DNA from: Parapedobacter defluvii
Lineage (GTDB): Bacteria; Bacteroidota; Bacteroidia; Sphingobacteriales; Sphingobacteriaceae
Assembly: GCF_014642075.1 (NCBI RefSeq)
Contig: NZ_BMIK01000006.1
Location: forward strand, 677-64,676
Direction: 5' to 3'
Length of the DNA: 64,000 nucleotides
The notes beneath the pieces were generated by a model. It searched no databases, had not been told where the DNA came from, and saw only the letters and a list, made by a program, of their open reading frames with translations. The position numbers and the translations under genes were made by a program. Shown piece by piece: positions 8,896 to 17,582 of the stretch. Each line of letters opens with the position of its first letter. Positions within the stretch are counted from its first letter, which is position 1.

Positions 8896-9830
8896 TCGTG
8901 TGTTTCAATAAGCGTATGTGCTGCCCTTGCAGTTACCTGTTGTACAAAAATATCGTGTATGCTGGGAACAACCTCCTTTAATTCGTGGATCTGCACCCGT
9001 GGGATCAGATACATCAATACGTCGTTAATGGTTTTTCCCTCTGCAATTTTAACGGTGAGCGTAGTGCTCTCTCCCGGCCGCTCTACCGTATTTTCGAGGG
9101 TAAACAACCCATCTACCGCCGATATGGGTTCAGGGGAAGGCAGGTGTTCCACACGGTAGGTATTGGTCCGGTATGCATTCTTGATATCGCTTAGTTTACC
9201 GTCCAGTATTTTTTTGGATTTGTTGATGAGGACGATGTGGTCACAAAGCTCCTCCACGGATTCCATGCGGTGCGTCGAAAAAATCAGGGTAGCGCCGCTA
9301 CGGTTGAGTGAAAGTATTTCCTCTTTGATGATGTTTACATTTACGGGGTCAAATCCCGAAAATGGCTCATCCAGTATGATGAGGTCCGGCCGGTGGACAA
9401 CCGTGGCGACAAACTGAACTTTCTGCTGCATGCCTTTGCTCAGGTCTTCGACTTTTTTATGCCACCAGCTTTGCATTTCCATCTTTTCAAACCAATGCTT
9501 GATACGCTCGGTGGCTTCTTTGCGGCTAAGACCCTTTAGTTGAGCCAGGTAAAGCATCTGCTCTCCGATCTCCATCTTTTTGTACAGCCCGCGCTCTTCG
9601 GGAAGATAGCCGATACGGCCGATGTGGGTGGGGTTGAGCCGTTCACCATCGAAATAAACTTCTCCGCTGTCCGGAGCGGTAATTTGATTAATGATGCGGA
9701 TGAGGGACGTTTTACCCGCACCATTTGGACCGAGCAGCCCGAAGATGCTGCCTTTTTCCACGTGGGTGGAGACATCATCCAGCGCCCGATGGTTGGCATA
9801 TTGTTTTACGATGTTTCTGATTTCCAGCAT
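8892..9830 (-). CDS. ABC transporter ATP-binding protein (exporter)
   Basis: 312 residues with every ATPase motif: Walker A GPNGAGKTS near residue 35, signature LSKGMQQK, Walker B LIILDEP and the H-loop FSTHRME. The C-terminal 90 residues form a DUF4162-like domain seen in NatA/YhaQ-type exporters. First gene of a two-gene operon with the ABC-2 permease, whose start it overlaps. The operon is divergent from the HMG-CoA reductase cluster with 126 bases between starts, so it might export a product of that cluster, but NatAB pairs are also widespread and this link is only positional. Confidence 0.92.
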   Translation of the reverse strand: MLEIRNIVKQYANHRALDDVSTHVEKGSIFGLLGPNGAGKTSLIRIINQITAPDSGEVYFDGERLNPTHIGRIGYLPEERGLYKKMEIGEQMLYLAQLKGLSRKEATERIKHWFEKMEMQSWWHKKVEDLSKGMQQKVQFVATVVHRPDLIILDEPFSGFDPVNVNIIKEEILSLNRSGATLIFSTHRMESVEELCDHIVLINKSKKILDGKLSDIKNAYRTNTYRVEHLPSPEPISAVDGLFTLENTVERPGESTTLTVKIAEGKTINDVLMYLIPRVQIHELKEVVPSIHDIFVQQVTARAAHTLIETHE

Positions 9831-9904
9831 GCGTGTGTTTTGTGGGTCTGTTTTATCTTTTTTGACGATCCATAGCAGAAATTGTTACAGCAGACGCGGG
9901 GATA

Positions 9905-9933
9905 TTGATTTTCGGTAAGAAGTGTTATCTTGC
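9905..9933 (+). promoter_or_regulatory. Possible promoter of the HMG-CoA reductase cluster
   Basis: TTG at 9905-9907 and TATCTTGC at 9926-9933 with an 18-base spacer resemble the Bacteroidota -33/-7 pattern (TTTG, TAnnTTTG), but the -7 box is imperfect. It lies 24 bases before the start codon of the first cluster gene. Confidence 0.35.
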
Positions 9934-9956
9934 AGACCTGCTTGATATAGATCGTG

Positions 9957-11240
9957 ATGAAATCCATAGTTGATAACAGAAGAGAACAACACTTGCGGTA
10001 CCTGGAGATGATCAGCCAGTACGGGGAGCACCTGCACGAGAAAAATAACGTATTGACGGAGAAGGGTTTTTCCAATCGCCTGAATACAGATACACGTATC
10101 AATGCCAAAGGAAGGGACGAGCGGATTACGGCTGTGGAGAGCGTTACGGGAAAGAAAATAAACTTCCTCAATGGCAGGCATGCGTTGAATGACCTAAGTT
10201 TGCTGGAGGGAAATATCGAAAATTATATCGGTATGACGTCTGTGCCCACCGGAGTGATCGGGCCGGTACTTGTTACAGGTATTGATGCACATGGCGAGTT
10301 CTACGTGCCGTTGGCAACATCCGAAGGCGCATTGGTGGCATCGTTCCACCGGGGTGCGAAAGCGTGTTACCTCGCGGGCGGGGCTTCTGCGGTTTGTACC
10401 AATGAGGCCGTGCAGCGCTGTCCGGTTTTCAAATTCGAAAACCTGGCTGCTCTTGGCGGATTCCTCGCCTGGCTTTTCCCGAATATCGATGGCTTTTCGG
10501 ACATTGTGGCTCAAAACAGCCGGTATGCAAAGCTGCTGGATGTAAAGGCGAACATCGAGGGCAATCACCTCACACTAGTCTTCGATTACCAGACCGGTGA
10601 TGCATCCGGACAGAATATGGTGACCTTGTGCACGGATGCCATCTGTCGGTATATCATGGAGCATAGCCCTGTCAAACCGCTCTCTTGGTATGTGGAGGGC
10701 AATTTTTCTGGCGATAAGAAGGCCACGGCGGTATCGTTTACCCACGTGCGCGGAAAGAAGGTCACGGCGGAAATTGCCTTACCAAAACAGGTGGTGGCAG
10801 ACGTGCTGAAGACAACTCCCCAAGCAATAGCCGACTATTGGTGCGCTTCGACCATCGGTGCCATCCAAAGCGGGGCAATCGGCGCACAGGGGCATTATGC
10901 CAATGGACTTGCCGCCCTCTTCCTCGCTACAGGGCAGGATGTAGCGTGTGTGGCTGAGGCTGCCACCGGCATTACACGCATGGAGTGTGGTGCCACCGGC
11001 GACCTGTATGCCAGTATCACGTTGCCGAATTTGATTGTGGGCACGGTAGGCGGGGGCACCGGGCTGCCGACCCAGCGCGAATGCCTCGAAATGATGGATT
11101 GCTATGGCCCCGGAAAGGCTAATAAATTTGCGGAAATCTGTGCTGCCGTCTTGCTGGCCGGTGAGCTTTCCATTGCCGCGGCGCTGGCTGCAGGCCATTT
11201 TTCTGCGGCGCATAAGAATCTTGGACGGAAGACACAATGA
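9957..11240 (+). CDS. Hydroxymethylglutaryl-CoA reductase (class I type)
   Basis: 427 residues from the ATG at 9957 (a GTG sits directly before it). HMG-CoA reductase makes mevalonate with NADPH. The catalytic set of class I enzymes is complete: Glu123 in SEGALVAS, Lys254 in GDKKA, Asp328 in TGQDVA and His419 in AAGHFSAAH; the cofactor motif GDASGQNMV and GTVGGGTGLPTQREC are also present. There is no membrane anchor. No other mevalonate-pathway gene is nearby; instead it heads a cluster of lipid and small-molecule enzymes, overlapping the next gene by 4 bases (ATGA). It may supply mevalonate, or reduce a related acyl-CoA, for that cluster. Enzyme family is clear, pathway role is inferred. Confidence 0.92.
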   Translation: MKSIVDNRREQHLRYLEMISQYGEHLHEKNNVLTEKGFSNRLNTDTRINAKGRDERITAVESVTGKKINFLNGRHALNDLSLLEGNIENYIGMTSVPTGVIGPVLVTGIDAHGEFYVPLATSEGALVASFHRGAKACYLAGGASAVCTNEAVQRCPVFKFENLAALGGFLAWLFPNIDGFSDIVAQNSRYAKLLDVKANIEGNHLTLVFDYQTGDASGQNMVTLCTDAICRYIMEHSPVKPLSWYVEGNFSGDKKATAVSFTHVRGKKVTAEIALPKQVVADVLKTTPQAIADYWCASTIGAIQSGAIGAQGHYANGLAALFLATGQDVACVAEAATGITRMECGATGDLYASITLPNLIVGTVGGGTGLPTQRECLEMMDCYGPGKANKFAEICAAVLLAGELSIAAALAAGHFSAAHKNLGRKTQ

Positions 11241-12196
11241 TCCCAAACCCGATGTCTGACGAGCGGCAATGGCCGCTGTGGAAACGGCTGTACCAATACC
11301 AAAAAGAGCGATTCCCGCTGCCGGGGCATGGTGCGTTGGTCGCGGCTTTCAGCTTTTCAGCAGTCGCCTACTCCCGTATTTGCCGCGGTGTGGAAGGCTT
11401 CATACCCTGGCCCGTGTTTCTGGTCGGCATTTTTACCACGGTAACCCTTTTTCTGCTTGTGCGGATTTTTGATGAGCACAAGGATGCCGAGGACGACGCC
11501 CGCTTCCGCAGCCACTTGCCGGTACCGCGCGGACTGGTGTCTCTGCACGAACTGAAGTGGGTCGGTATCGGCACCGTAGCCGTTCAGGTTCTTTTAAATG
11601 CGTACTTTTTTCCCGAAATGCTTCTCCTGTATGGGGTGGTTTTAGCCTATCTTTGTCTGATGGGGAAGGAGTTTTTTATCCCCGAATGGTTAAAGAAACA
11701 CCAGTTCTGGTATGTGACCTCACACATGTTCATCATCCCCCTGATTGATATTTATGCGAGTGGACTGGATTGGTTACTTGCAGGTGCCGAAGCACCGGCT
11801 GGACTGTTATTCTTCTTTGCCGTGTCTTACATGAACGGCATTGTGCTGGAAGTAGGGCGTAAAATCCGGGCACCGGATAATGAGGCGGAAGGTGTGCTCA
11901 CCTACACACACCAACTGGGTACGGCAAGGGCGGCTTGGATTTGGCTGGTTATCTTGTTGATAACCTGCGTACTGGCCGTATTTGCGGCCGGTTATGCAGG
12001 ATATGGTACCGTCGCTTTTGCCGTGCTGGGCGTGGTCTTCGTTGTATGCTCCTTGCCCGCGTGGTATTTCTTGCGTGGCTTTTCCCCAAAATCAGCAAAA
12101 GCGATCGAATATGCTTCGGCGTTGTGGACCATTGCCATGTATCTTTCCCTGGGGGGCATCCCCATGATACAGCACTTATGGAGGATGTATCTATGA
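11237..12196 (+). CDS. UbiA-superfamily membrane protein (prenyltransferase-like)
   Basis: 319 residues with about eight membrane helices. The Asp-rich region VRIFDEHKDAEDDARF followed by HLPVPRG corresponds to the NDxxDxxxD...RPxxxG motif of UbiA prenyltransferases, and a second acidic motif appears as EVGRKIRAPDNEAEG with a following TYTHQLG. UbiA enzymes transfer isoprenoid chains to acceptor molecules inside the membrane. Start ATGA overlaps the HMG-CoA reductase stop; an internal ATG at 11252 is an alternative. The first motif has F in place of the usual Asn, so the substrate may be unusual. Sits between HMG-CoA reductase and the dikinase-like gene, consistent with an isoprenoid product. 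Confidence 0.75.
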   Translation: MIPNPMSDERQWPLWKRLYQYQKERFPLPGHGALVAAFSFSAVAYSRICRGVEGFIPWPVFLVGIFTTVTLFLLVRIFDEHKDAEDDARFRSHLPVPRGLVSLHELKWVGIGTVAVQVLLNAYFFPEMLLLYGVVLAYLCLMGKEFFIPEWLKKHQFWYVTSHMFIIPLIDIYASGLDWLLAGAEAPAGLLFFFAVSYMNGIVLEVGRKIRAPDNEAEGVLTYTHQLGTARAAWIWLVILLITCVLAVFAAGYAGYGTVAFAVLGVVFVVCSLPAWYFLRGFSPKSAKAIEYASALWTIAMYLSLGGIPMIQHLWRMYL

Positions 12197-14817
12197 AATT
12201 TCTGTCATCCCTATCCCTATCCAGCCAATCCGGTTATCCCATCGGTGGCAAGGCGGCGCAACTGCAAAAGCTTGGTGAGATGGGTTTCGAGGTGCCCAAA
12301 TGGGGCGTTATACCGGCTACCGAGTTGATCAATCGGCTGCCCTTTGGGTATGAGGAATTGCCGCCCACGGAATTGCTCGGTTATATTGAGCATGCTGACA
12401 TCCCCGAAACCGTACTGGCAGCTATCGGAAGCTATTTTCAGGAAAGTATTTTTTTAGCGGTGCGCTCTTCTGCTATCGGGGAAGATGGAGAGAACCATTC
12501 GTTTGCGGGCCAGTTTGAGTCGTACCTGTATGTACCCAAAGAGGAAGTGGACGTCTATATCAAAAAAGTATGGGCTTCCGCATTCAGTGACCGGGTACGA
12601 AGCTATTCCGAGCATCGGGGTACGGGGGGTGCACAGCCCATAGCGGTCATTATTCAGGCAATGGTTCCGGCGGAAGTCTCGGGCGTTGCCTTTGGCATCA
12701 ATCCCCTTTCGGGAAACCGGCAGGAACAGGTGGTCAATGCGGTTTATGGCCTGGGTGAAGGGGTTGTTTCAGGAACACTGGATGCGGATCAGTTTATCAT
12801 CCGCGGTGCCGAGATCGAAAAGCGGATTGCCGAAAAGACGCATCGCTTTTCGATCGATTGGCAGACCGGGCGGGGAACCAGGTTAGAGACCGTAGACCGG
12901 GAGTTGCAGCGGATTCCGGCGTTGACCGACGAGCAGGTGAGAGCGGTTTGTGAATTGCTAAAAAAAGGAGAACGCCTGTATGGGGTACCCCTGGATATGG
13001 AATTTGCCTGGGTGGATGATACGTTGTACGTGTTGCAGGCACGGCCGGTTACCGGCCTTGAGGCCATGCCCGATACCTCGGGCGAATATACGCTGTGGGA
13101 TAACAGTAACATCATTGAGTCTTATCCGGGGGTGACCACTCCGCTCACCTTTTCTTTTGTAAGCAAGTCGTACGCCGGTGCATACCGGCTGTTCTGTGCA
13201 TACCTGGGTGTGTCGAAAAAGGTCCTTGACCGGCATGGACATGTGTTTGCCAATACGCTTGGGCTGATCAAGGGACGTATTTATTATAACCTCAAAACGT
13301 GGTACCATATGTTGTCGCTGCTACCGGGGTATCGCATCAACGCGCGCTACATGGAGAAGATGATGGGCGTGAAAGCGCGGTTTGATCTTCCCGAAAGCGA
13401 ACGGCAATCCAAATGGTCTGCCTGGGGAGCGATCTTTGGGATGGCATGCAAGATGGTGTGGCGCTTCCTCACCCTGCCGTTGGTGCGTAGGCGGTTTGTG
13501 CGGTTGCTGGACCGGACCATATCGGAATACAAACGGCTCGATCTGCAGGACAAAGATGCGCATCGGCTGATGCGGTTATACCTTGATTTTGAGCGGCGCC
13601 TGCTTAACGAGTGGAAGGCACCCCTGCTCAACGACTTTTTTGCAATGATCGCGTTTGGCACGTTAGAGAAACAGGTGAAAAAATGGACGGGCGACACCTA
13701 CCCGAACCTGCACAACGACTTGCTTTGCGGCAGCGCAGACATCATTTCCACGCAACCCATCCATCGATGCCTGGCCATCGCGGGATCAATCGCACAAACC
13801 CGTGAGATACGGGACCTGTTTCTGCGGGAGGAACCACGGGCAATCTGGAACCAGCTGCAACGGCCTAACGAAAGTGCGCTAAGAGAGCTGAAAGGGCAGA
13901 TGGACAGTTTTTTGGACGACTTTGGCGAGCGCTGTGTGGGCGAGTTGAAGTTGGAGACCGTGTCGTACACGCAGGATCCGGCCCGCTTCATCCGCCTGAT
14001 CCAATCGTATGTGAAAGGGGGGATGACGGCAACTTCGCTGAACCGGGATGTAGAGGAGCGCCTGCGGAAGGACGCTGAAAACGTGATGACCGGTAAGCTG
14101 AAAGGAAAGCCGATGCACCGTTGGTTTTTCAACCGCCTGCTTAAAACTACACGGAGGCTGGTGAGTGCCCGCGAGAACCTGCGCTACGAACGTACGCGCG
14201 CATTTGGCGTGGTGCGGCAGCTGATGGTGCAGCTCGGAAAAAGGTTTCAGGAAGCGGGCATCGTGGACCGGGAAACCGACGTATTTTACCTGACGATGGA
14301 CGAGTTGTTTGCCTACATTGAAGGCCGGTCGGTGACGGAAGACATGAAGTTCCTGATTGCGTTGCGTACGGCCGAATTTAAGGCGTTTAAACAGAGCGCC
14401 CCGCCACCGGAGCGATTTGCTACCTATGGGGTGGTACACCGGGAAAATACCTTCACGCCGGCGGTTGATCAACCATTGCTGTCCGGCGATCTGCAAGGCG
14501 TTGGCTGTTGCCCTGGCAGGGTAAAGGCGCGGGTACGCGTCATCCTGGACCCGGAGGGAGCAGAACCGCTTGATGGCGACATCCTGGTAACAAGGAGTAC
14601 AGATCCGGGGTGGACTACGCTTTTTCCTGCCGCGTCGGGTATCTTGGTGGAACGGGGAAGTCTGCTGAGCCACTCGGCCATCGTATCGCGTGAGATGGGG
14701 AAACCTTGTATTGTCGGCATCACGGGGCTGCTGAATGTGTTGCAAACAGGCGATTGGGTGGAGATGGACGGCAGTACGGGTCAGGTTAAACGGATTGAAG
14801 GGCATGGCAACAATTGA
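12193..14817 (+). CDS. PEP-synthase-related phosphotransferase (rifampicin phosphotransferase-like architecture)
   Basis: 874 residues from the ATG at 12193, which overlaps the previous stop (ATGA); a start 258 bases upstream is rejected because it would run through the UbiA-like gene. The N-terminal 330 residues are an ATP-grasp/PPDK-N domain (AVRSSAIGEDGENHSFAGQFES, VLQARPVTG). The middle 400 residues are helical and unlike the PEP/pyruvate TIM barrel. The end carries the swivelling phospho-His domain with His827 in GSLLSHSAIVSREMG. ATP domain, variable middle, His domain is the layout of rifampicin phosphotransferase and other dikinase-like enzymes that pass the beta-phosphate of ATP to a small alcohol. 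The acceptor here is probably an intermediate of the cluster. Overlaps the next gene by 14 bases. Confidence 0.85.
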   Translation: MKFLSSLSLSSQSGYPIGGKAAQLQKLGEMGFEVPKWGVIPATELINRLPFGYEELPPTELLGYIEHADIPETVLAAIGSYFQESIFLAVRSSAIGEDGENHSFAGQFESYLYVPKEEVDVYIKKVWASAFSDRVRSYSEHRGTGGAQPIAVIIQAMVPAEVSGVAFGINPLSGNRQEQVVNAVYGLGEGVVSGTLDADQFIIRGAEIEKRIAEKTHRFSIDWQTGRGTRLETVDRELQRIPALTDEQVRAVCELLKKGERLYGVPLDMEFAWVDDTLYVLQARPVTGLEAMPDTSGEYTLWDNSNIIESYPGVTTPLTFSFVSKSYAGAYRLFCAYLGVSKKVLDRHGHVFANTLGLIKGRIYYNLKTWYHMLSLLPGYRINARYMEKMMGVKARFDLPESERQSKWSAWGAIFGMACKMVWRFLTLPLVRRRFVRLLDRTISEYKRLDLQDKDAHRLMRLYLDFERRLLNEWKAPLLNDFFAMIAFGTLEKQVKKWTGDTYPNLHNDLLCGSADIISTQPIHRCLAIAGSIAQTREIRDLFLREEPRAIWNQLQRPNESALRELKGQMDSFLDDFGERCVGELKLETVSYTQDPARFIRLIQSYVKGGMTATSLNRDVEERLRKDAENVMTGKLKGKPMHRWFFNRLLKTTRRLVSARENLRYERTRAFGVVRQLMVQLGKRFQEAGIVDRETDVFYLTMDELFAYIEGRSVTEDMKFLIALRTAEFKAFKQSAPPPERFATYGVVHRENTFTPAVDQPLLSGDLQGVGCCPGRVKARVRVILDPEGAEPLDGDILVTRSTDPGWTTLFPAASGILVERGSLLSHSAIVSREMGKPCIVGITGLLNVLQTGDWVEMDGSTGQVKRIEGHGNN

Positions 14818-15895
14818 TCGCAGAACGGATTTCAGTATTTTGCGGTATGCCAACTGTTGGGAAGATCCGTTGTTGCTGCTGAACGGGCTTGCCATCAAAC
14901 CGGGCGACCGTATCTTATCGATCGGTTCGGCAGGCGATAACAGCTTTTCGTTGTTGACTGCCGATCCGGCACAGGTGGTAGCCGTTGATATCAGCAGGAC
15001 CCAACTGGCATTGATTGCCTTGAAAAAGGTAGCGATCCAGCAGTTGGATTATCCGGATCTGCTCGGATTCCTGGGATTCCGAACCGCGGACAACCGCATG
15101 CATCTACTGAAATCATTGGAGGGGCATCTCTCTGCCCACGATTTCGCTTTTTGGAAGGCAAGGGAGAAACTCATCGAAGCGGGGATCGTGCATGCGGGTA
15201 AGTTTGAACGGTATTTCCAGCTTTTTAGCCGAAAGGTGCTCCCTTGGATCCATCGAAAATCGACTGTTGAACGGTTGCTTGCACCCAAGCCCGCTATCGA
15301 ACAGGAAATTTTTTATTACCGTAGGTGGAATACGTGGCGCTGGCGATTGCTGTTTAAGCTGTTTTTCAGCCGTTTGGTGATGGGTCAGCTCGGCCGTGAT
15401 CCGGAATTTATGCGGGAAGTGGATGTACATGTCGGAAAAACGATATTTGAGCAGGCTCAGGGACACCTTCGGTCGCCCTTGGCACAAAAGAATTTCATGT
15501 TACGTTACAACCTGACGGGCGATTTTGGTGAGCTGTTGCCGCATTACCTACTTCCTGAAAACTATGCAATTATCAGGCAGCGGATCGATCGGCTGATGCT
15601 TTGTGAAGGATATGCCGAACAGGCGATCCGGCGGTACGGTACGTTTCAGCGGATGAATCTTTCCAATATCTTTGAATACATGAACATGGATACGTTTACG
15701 TATACCGCAGCTGCACTGATTGCCGGACTGGCTCCCTGCGGGCGCATGGCGTATTGGAATCTTCTGGTGCCCCGGTATGTATCGCATTTGGCAAACATAC
15801 CGTTGACCCGATTGGAGCAACTTTCTGAAACGTTGAAGGCGGCCGACCGTGGGTTTTATTACCGGGATTTTATCGTGGAGGAAAAAAATGACTGA
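14804..15895 (+). CDS. DUF3419 / BtaA-like 3-amino-3-carboxypropyl transferase
   Basis: 363 residues from the ATG at 14804, inside the end of the previous gene (14-base overlap); a start at 14735 would overlap more. It shows the family hallmarks YANCWEDP (residues 15-22) and the SAM-binding loop SIGSAGDN (39-46) with VVAVDIS shortly after, and the C-terminal block containing NLSNIFEYM. BtaA moves the 3-amino-3-carboxypropyl group of SAM to diacylglycerol in betaine-lipid synthesis. The usual partner BtaB, an N-methyltransferase, is not present in this window, so the product might be an unmethylated homoserine ether lipid or another acceptor. Family certain, acceptor unknown. Confidence 0.88.
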   Translation: MATIDRRTDFSILRYANCWEDPLLLLNGLAIKPGDRILSIGSAGDNSFSLLTADPAQVVAVDISRTQLALIALKKVAIQQLDYPDLLGFLGFRTADNRMHLLKSLEGHLSAHDFAFWKAREKLIEAGIVHAGKFERYFQLFSRKVLPWIHRKSTVERLLAPKPAIEQEIFYYRRWNTWRWRLLFKLFFSRLVMGQLGRDPEFMREVDVHVGKTIFEQAQGHLRSPLAQKNFMLRYNLTGDFGELLPHYLLPENYAIIRQRIDRLMLCEGYAEQAIRRYGTFQRMNLSNIFEYMNMDTFTYTAAALIAGLAPCGRMAYWNLLVPRYVSHLANIPLTRLEQLSETLKAADRGFYYRDFIVEEKND

Positions 15896-16580
15896 TTGGG
15901 CAATCCCTATGCTCGCCCTTTCGGGGGCATTCTGCGTACTTTTTGCTGTAGCGGAGATACTTTACCATATACGGGGCTCGAATGCGGAAACCACCCGGAA
16001 AGTGGTGCATATCGGTACGGGGCTTTTGGCCCTGCTTTTTCCCGTTGTGCTGAACAGTCATTGGCAGGTATTGCTGTTATGCGGTTCATTCGCCGTCTTG
16101 TTGTGGATCAGCATGCGGTATAAATTGCTGCCCTCCATCAATGGCATCCGGAGGAAATCATATGGAAGCTTAGGGTATCCCGTATCGGTGTACATCAGTT
16201 TTCTGGCCTATGAATACTTCGGTAAGCAGTATGCCTATTACTACCTGCCCATATTGGTATTGGCGATATGCGATCCGGTAGCGGCATACGTGGGGCGAAG
16301 GACCCGGTACAAACCGTACCGGGTGGGGCAGGGTATCAAAACGGTGGGAGGATCCCTCGCTTTTTTTGCGGCAGCCATTCTGGTGACTGCGGGCGTGTAT
16401 CTGTATCTTCGCGATTTCCCGGGCATCGCAGCCTTTGGCGCGGTTGCATTGGCTGCGGGAGGACTGGCCACGTTGGCTGAAGCATTCAGCAGGAAGGGAT
16501 TGGACAACATTACCATTCCGTTGGCTGTGCTATTGGGAATGGTTGCCGTAGAACAATTAATGATTCCGTTATGGAGCTGA
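15888..16580 (+). CDS. Dolichol/phytol kinase-like or CDP-diglyceride synthase-like membrane protein
   Basis: 230 residues with about seven membrane helices, ATG overlapping the BtaA-like stop by 8 bases. After helix one comes the motif NAETTRKVVHIGTGL, then GYPVSVY, and the core ILAICDPVAAYVGRR followed by GQGIKTVGGSLAF. These are the motifs of the phytol/dolichol kinase and phosphatidate cytidylyltransferase superfamily, with the short RKxxH form typical of the kinases. The enzyme probably adds a phosphate or nucleotide to a membrane lipid or isoprenoid alcohol. Part of the overlapping cluster 9957-19142. Confidence 0.82.
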   Translation: MTDWAIPMLALSGAFCVLFAVAEILYHIRGSNAETTRKVVHIGTGLLALLFPVVLNSHWQVLLLCGSFAVLLWISMRYKLLPSINGIRRKSYGSLGYPVSVYISFLAYEYFGKQYAYYYLPILVLAICDPVAAYVGRRTRYKPYRVGQGIKTVGGSLAFFAAAILVTAGVYLYLRDFPGIAAFGAVALAAGGLATLAEAFSRKGLDNITIPLAVLLGMVAVEQLMIPLWS

Positions 16581-17572
16581 TGAAAACAATACCGGATCAG
16601 GAAGACCGGCTGTTCGGAAAGGTGCCGGGCGAATTGTATCCGCCCAATAGCCTGCGTTTGCGTGAATCCGAAGATATCAATCCGGATACACTGGTGGCAC
16701 GATACACGGTGTGCAAGACAACTAAACCCGTGGCACGTGCTGCATTATATCAGGGAAAGGAAATGCAGTGGGACGGCAAATCGGTGTGGATGGTCGGAAA
16801 CTATGAATGCACAGACGATGAGCAAGTCGCCGGACTGTTGTTCGAACGGTTGTTTGCCGACGCAAAAGCTGGTGGAGCGGATTATTTGATTGGGCCCATG
16901 AATGGTTCGACATGGAATAATTACCGATTCAGTCTATCCCAAGATTTCCCGAATTTCCTGCTGGAGCCTTATCATCACCTGTACTATGTAAACCAGTTTT
17001 ACAGCGCTGGATTTGAAGAGGTGGCCAGGTATGTTTCCAACGTCGATACGGAGCTGGCGTGCGACTGGCCGGAACTGCTGGGAAAAGAACGTGCATTTGC
17101 CCGTGAAGGGGTGCAAATAAGGTCGTTGAACGTGGATCGATTGGAAGCCGAGCTGGACGGGCTGTATCCGTTTATCGATGCGGTATTCCGTGACAATCGG
17201 TTTTATATGCCCATATCGCGGGAGCATTTCAAAGCGAAGTACCTGGCAGCGGCAACGCTGATCGATCGGGATTACGTGCTTGTCGCAGAAAACCCGGCAG
17301 GGCGTCCGGTTGGATTTATATTCAGCTATGACGATAAATACAGCCAGCGGGGGCGGAGTTTGGTGATCAAGACCCTGGCAAGAGCGAAAGAAAAGCCGTA
17401 TGCGGGACTGGGACATGTGCTGGCCAACCGCGTCATCCGGCTGGCACGCGCACGCGGCTATCGGTCGGTTGTGCATGCGTTCATCGTCGAACAGGGAGAT
17501 GCAACGCGGGTATCCGGCAATTTTACCGGAAGACCTTACAAAAAGTACGTGCTGTTGGGAAAATATTTATAG
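16571..17572 (+). CDS. GNAT-like acyltransferase domain protein
   Basis: 333 residues starting at 16571 (10-base overlap); the ATG at 16580 is also possible, overlaps by one base (TGATG) and has GGAG in front. An N-terminal half (to about residue 165) resembles a GNAT fold (PVARAALYQGKE, YECTDDEQVAGLLFERL), and a second half holds a clearer GNAT signature, GLGHVLANRVIRLARARGYR, the acetyl-CoA pyrophosphate loop. Proteins of this size with two related halves transfer acyl groups from CoA or a carrier to amines. In this cluster it could acylate the amino group added by the BtaA-like enzyme; that is inference. Confidence 0.75.
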   Translation: MELMKTIPDQEDRLFGKVPGELYPPNSLRLRESEDINPDTLVARYTVCKTTKPVARAALYQGKEMQWDGKSVWMVGNYECTDDEQVAGLLFERLFADAKAGGADYLIGPMNGSTWNNYRFSLSQDFPNFLLEPYHHLYYVNQFYSAGFEEVARYVSNVDTELACDWPELLGKERAFAREGVQIRSLNVDRLEAELDGLYPFIDAVFRDNRFYMPISREHFKAKYLAAATLIDRDYVLVAENPAGRPVGFIFSYDDKYSQRGRSLVIKTLARAKEKPYAGLGHVLANRVIRLARARGYRSVVHAFIVEQGDATRVSGNFTGRPYKKYVLLGKYL

Positions 17573-17582
17573 CCCCTCCGAT

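Noticed and set aside
11935-12192. N-terminal extension of the dikinase gene
   Set aside because: Would overlap the UbiA-like gene by 260 bases; the ATGA overlap at 12193 gives the family's normal beginning.
13879-14898. 339-residue minus-strand frame opposite the dikinase gene
   Set aside because: Lies wholly antisense to a clearly recognised enzyme, with unlikely composition and no domain.
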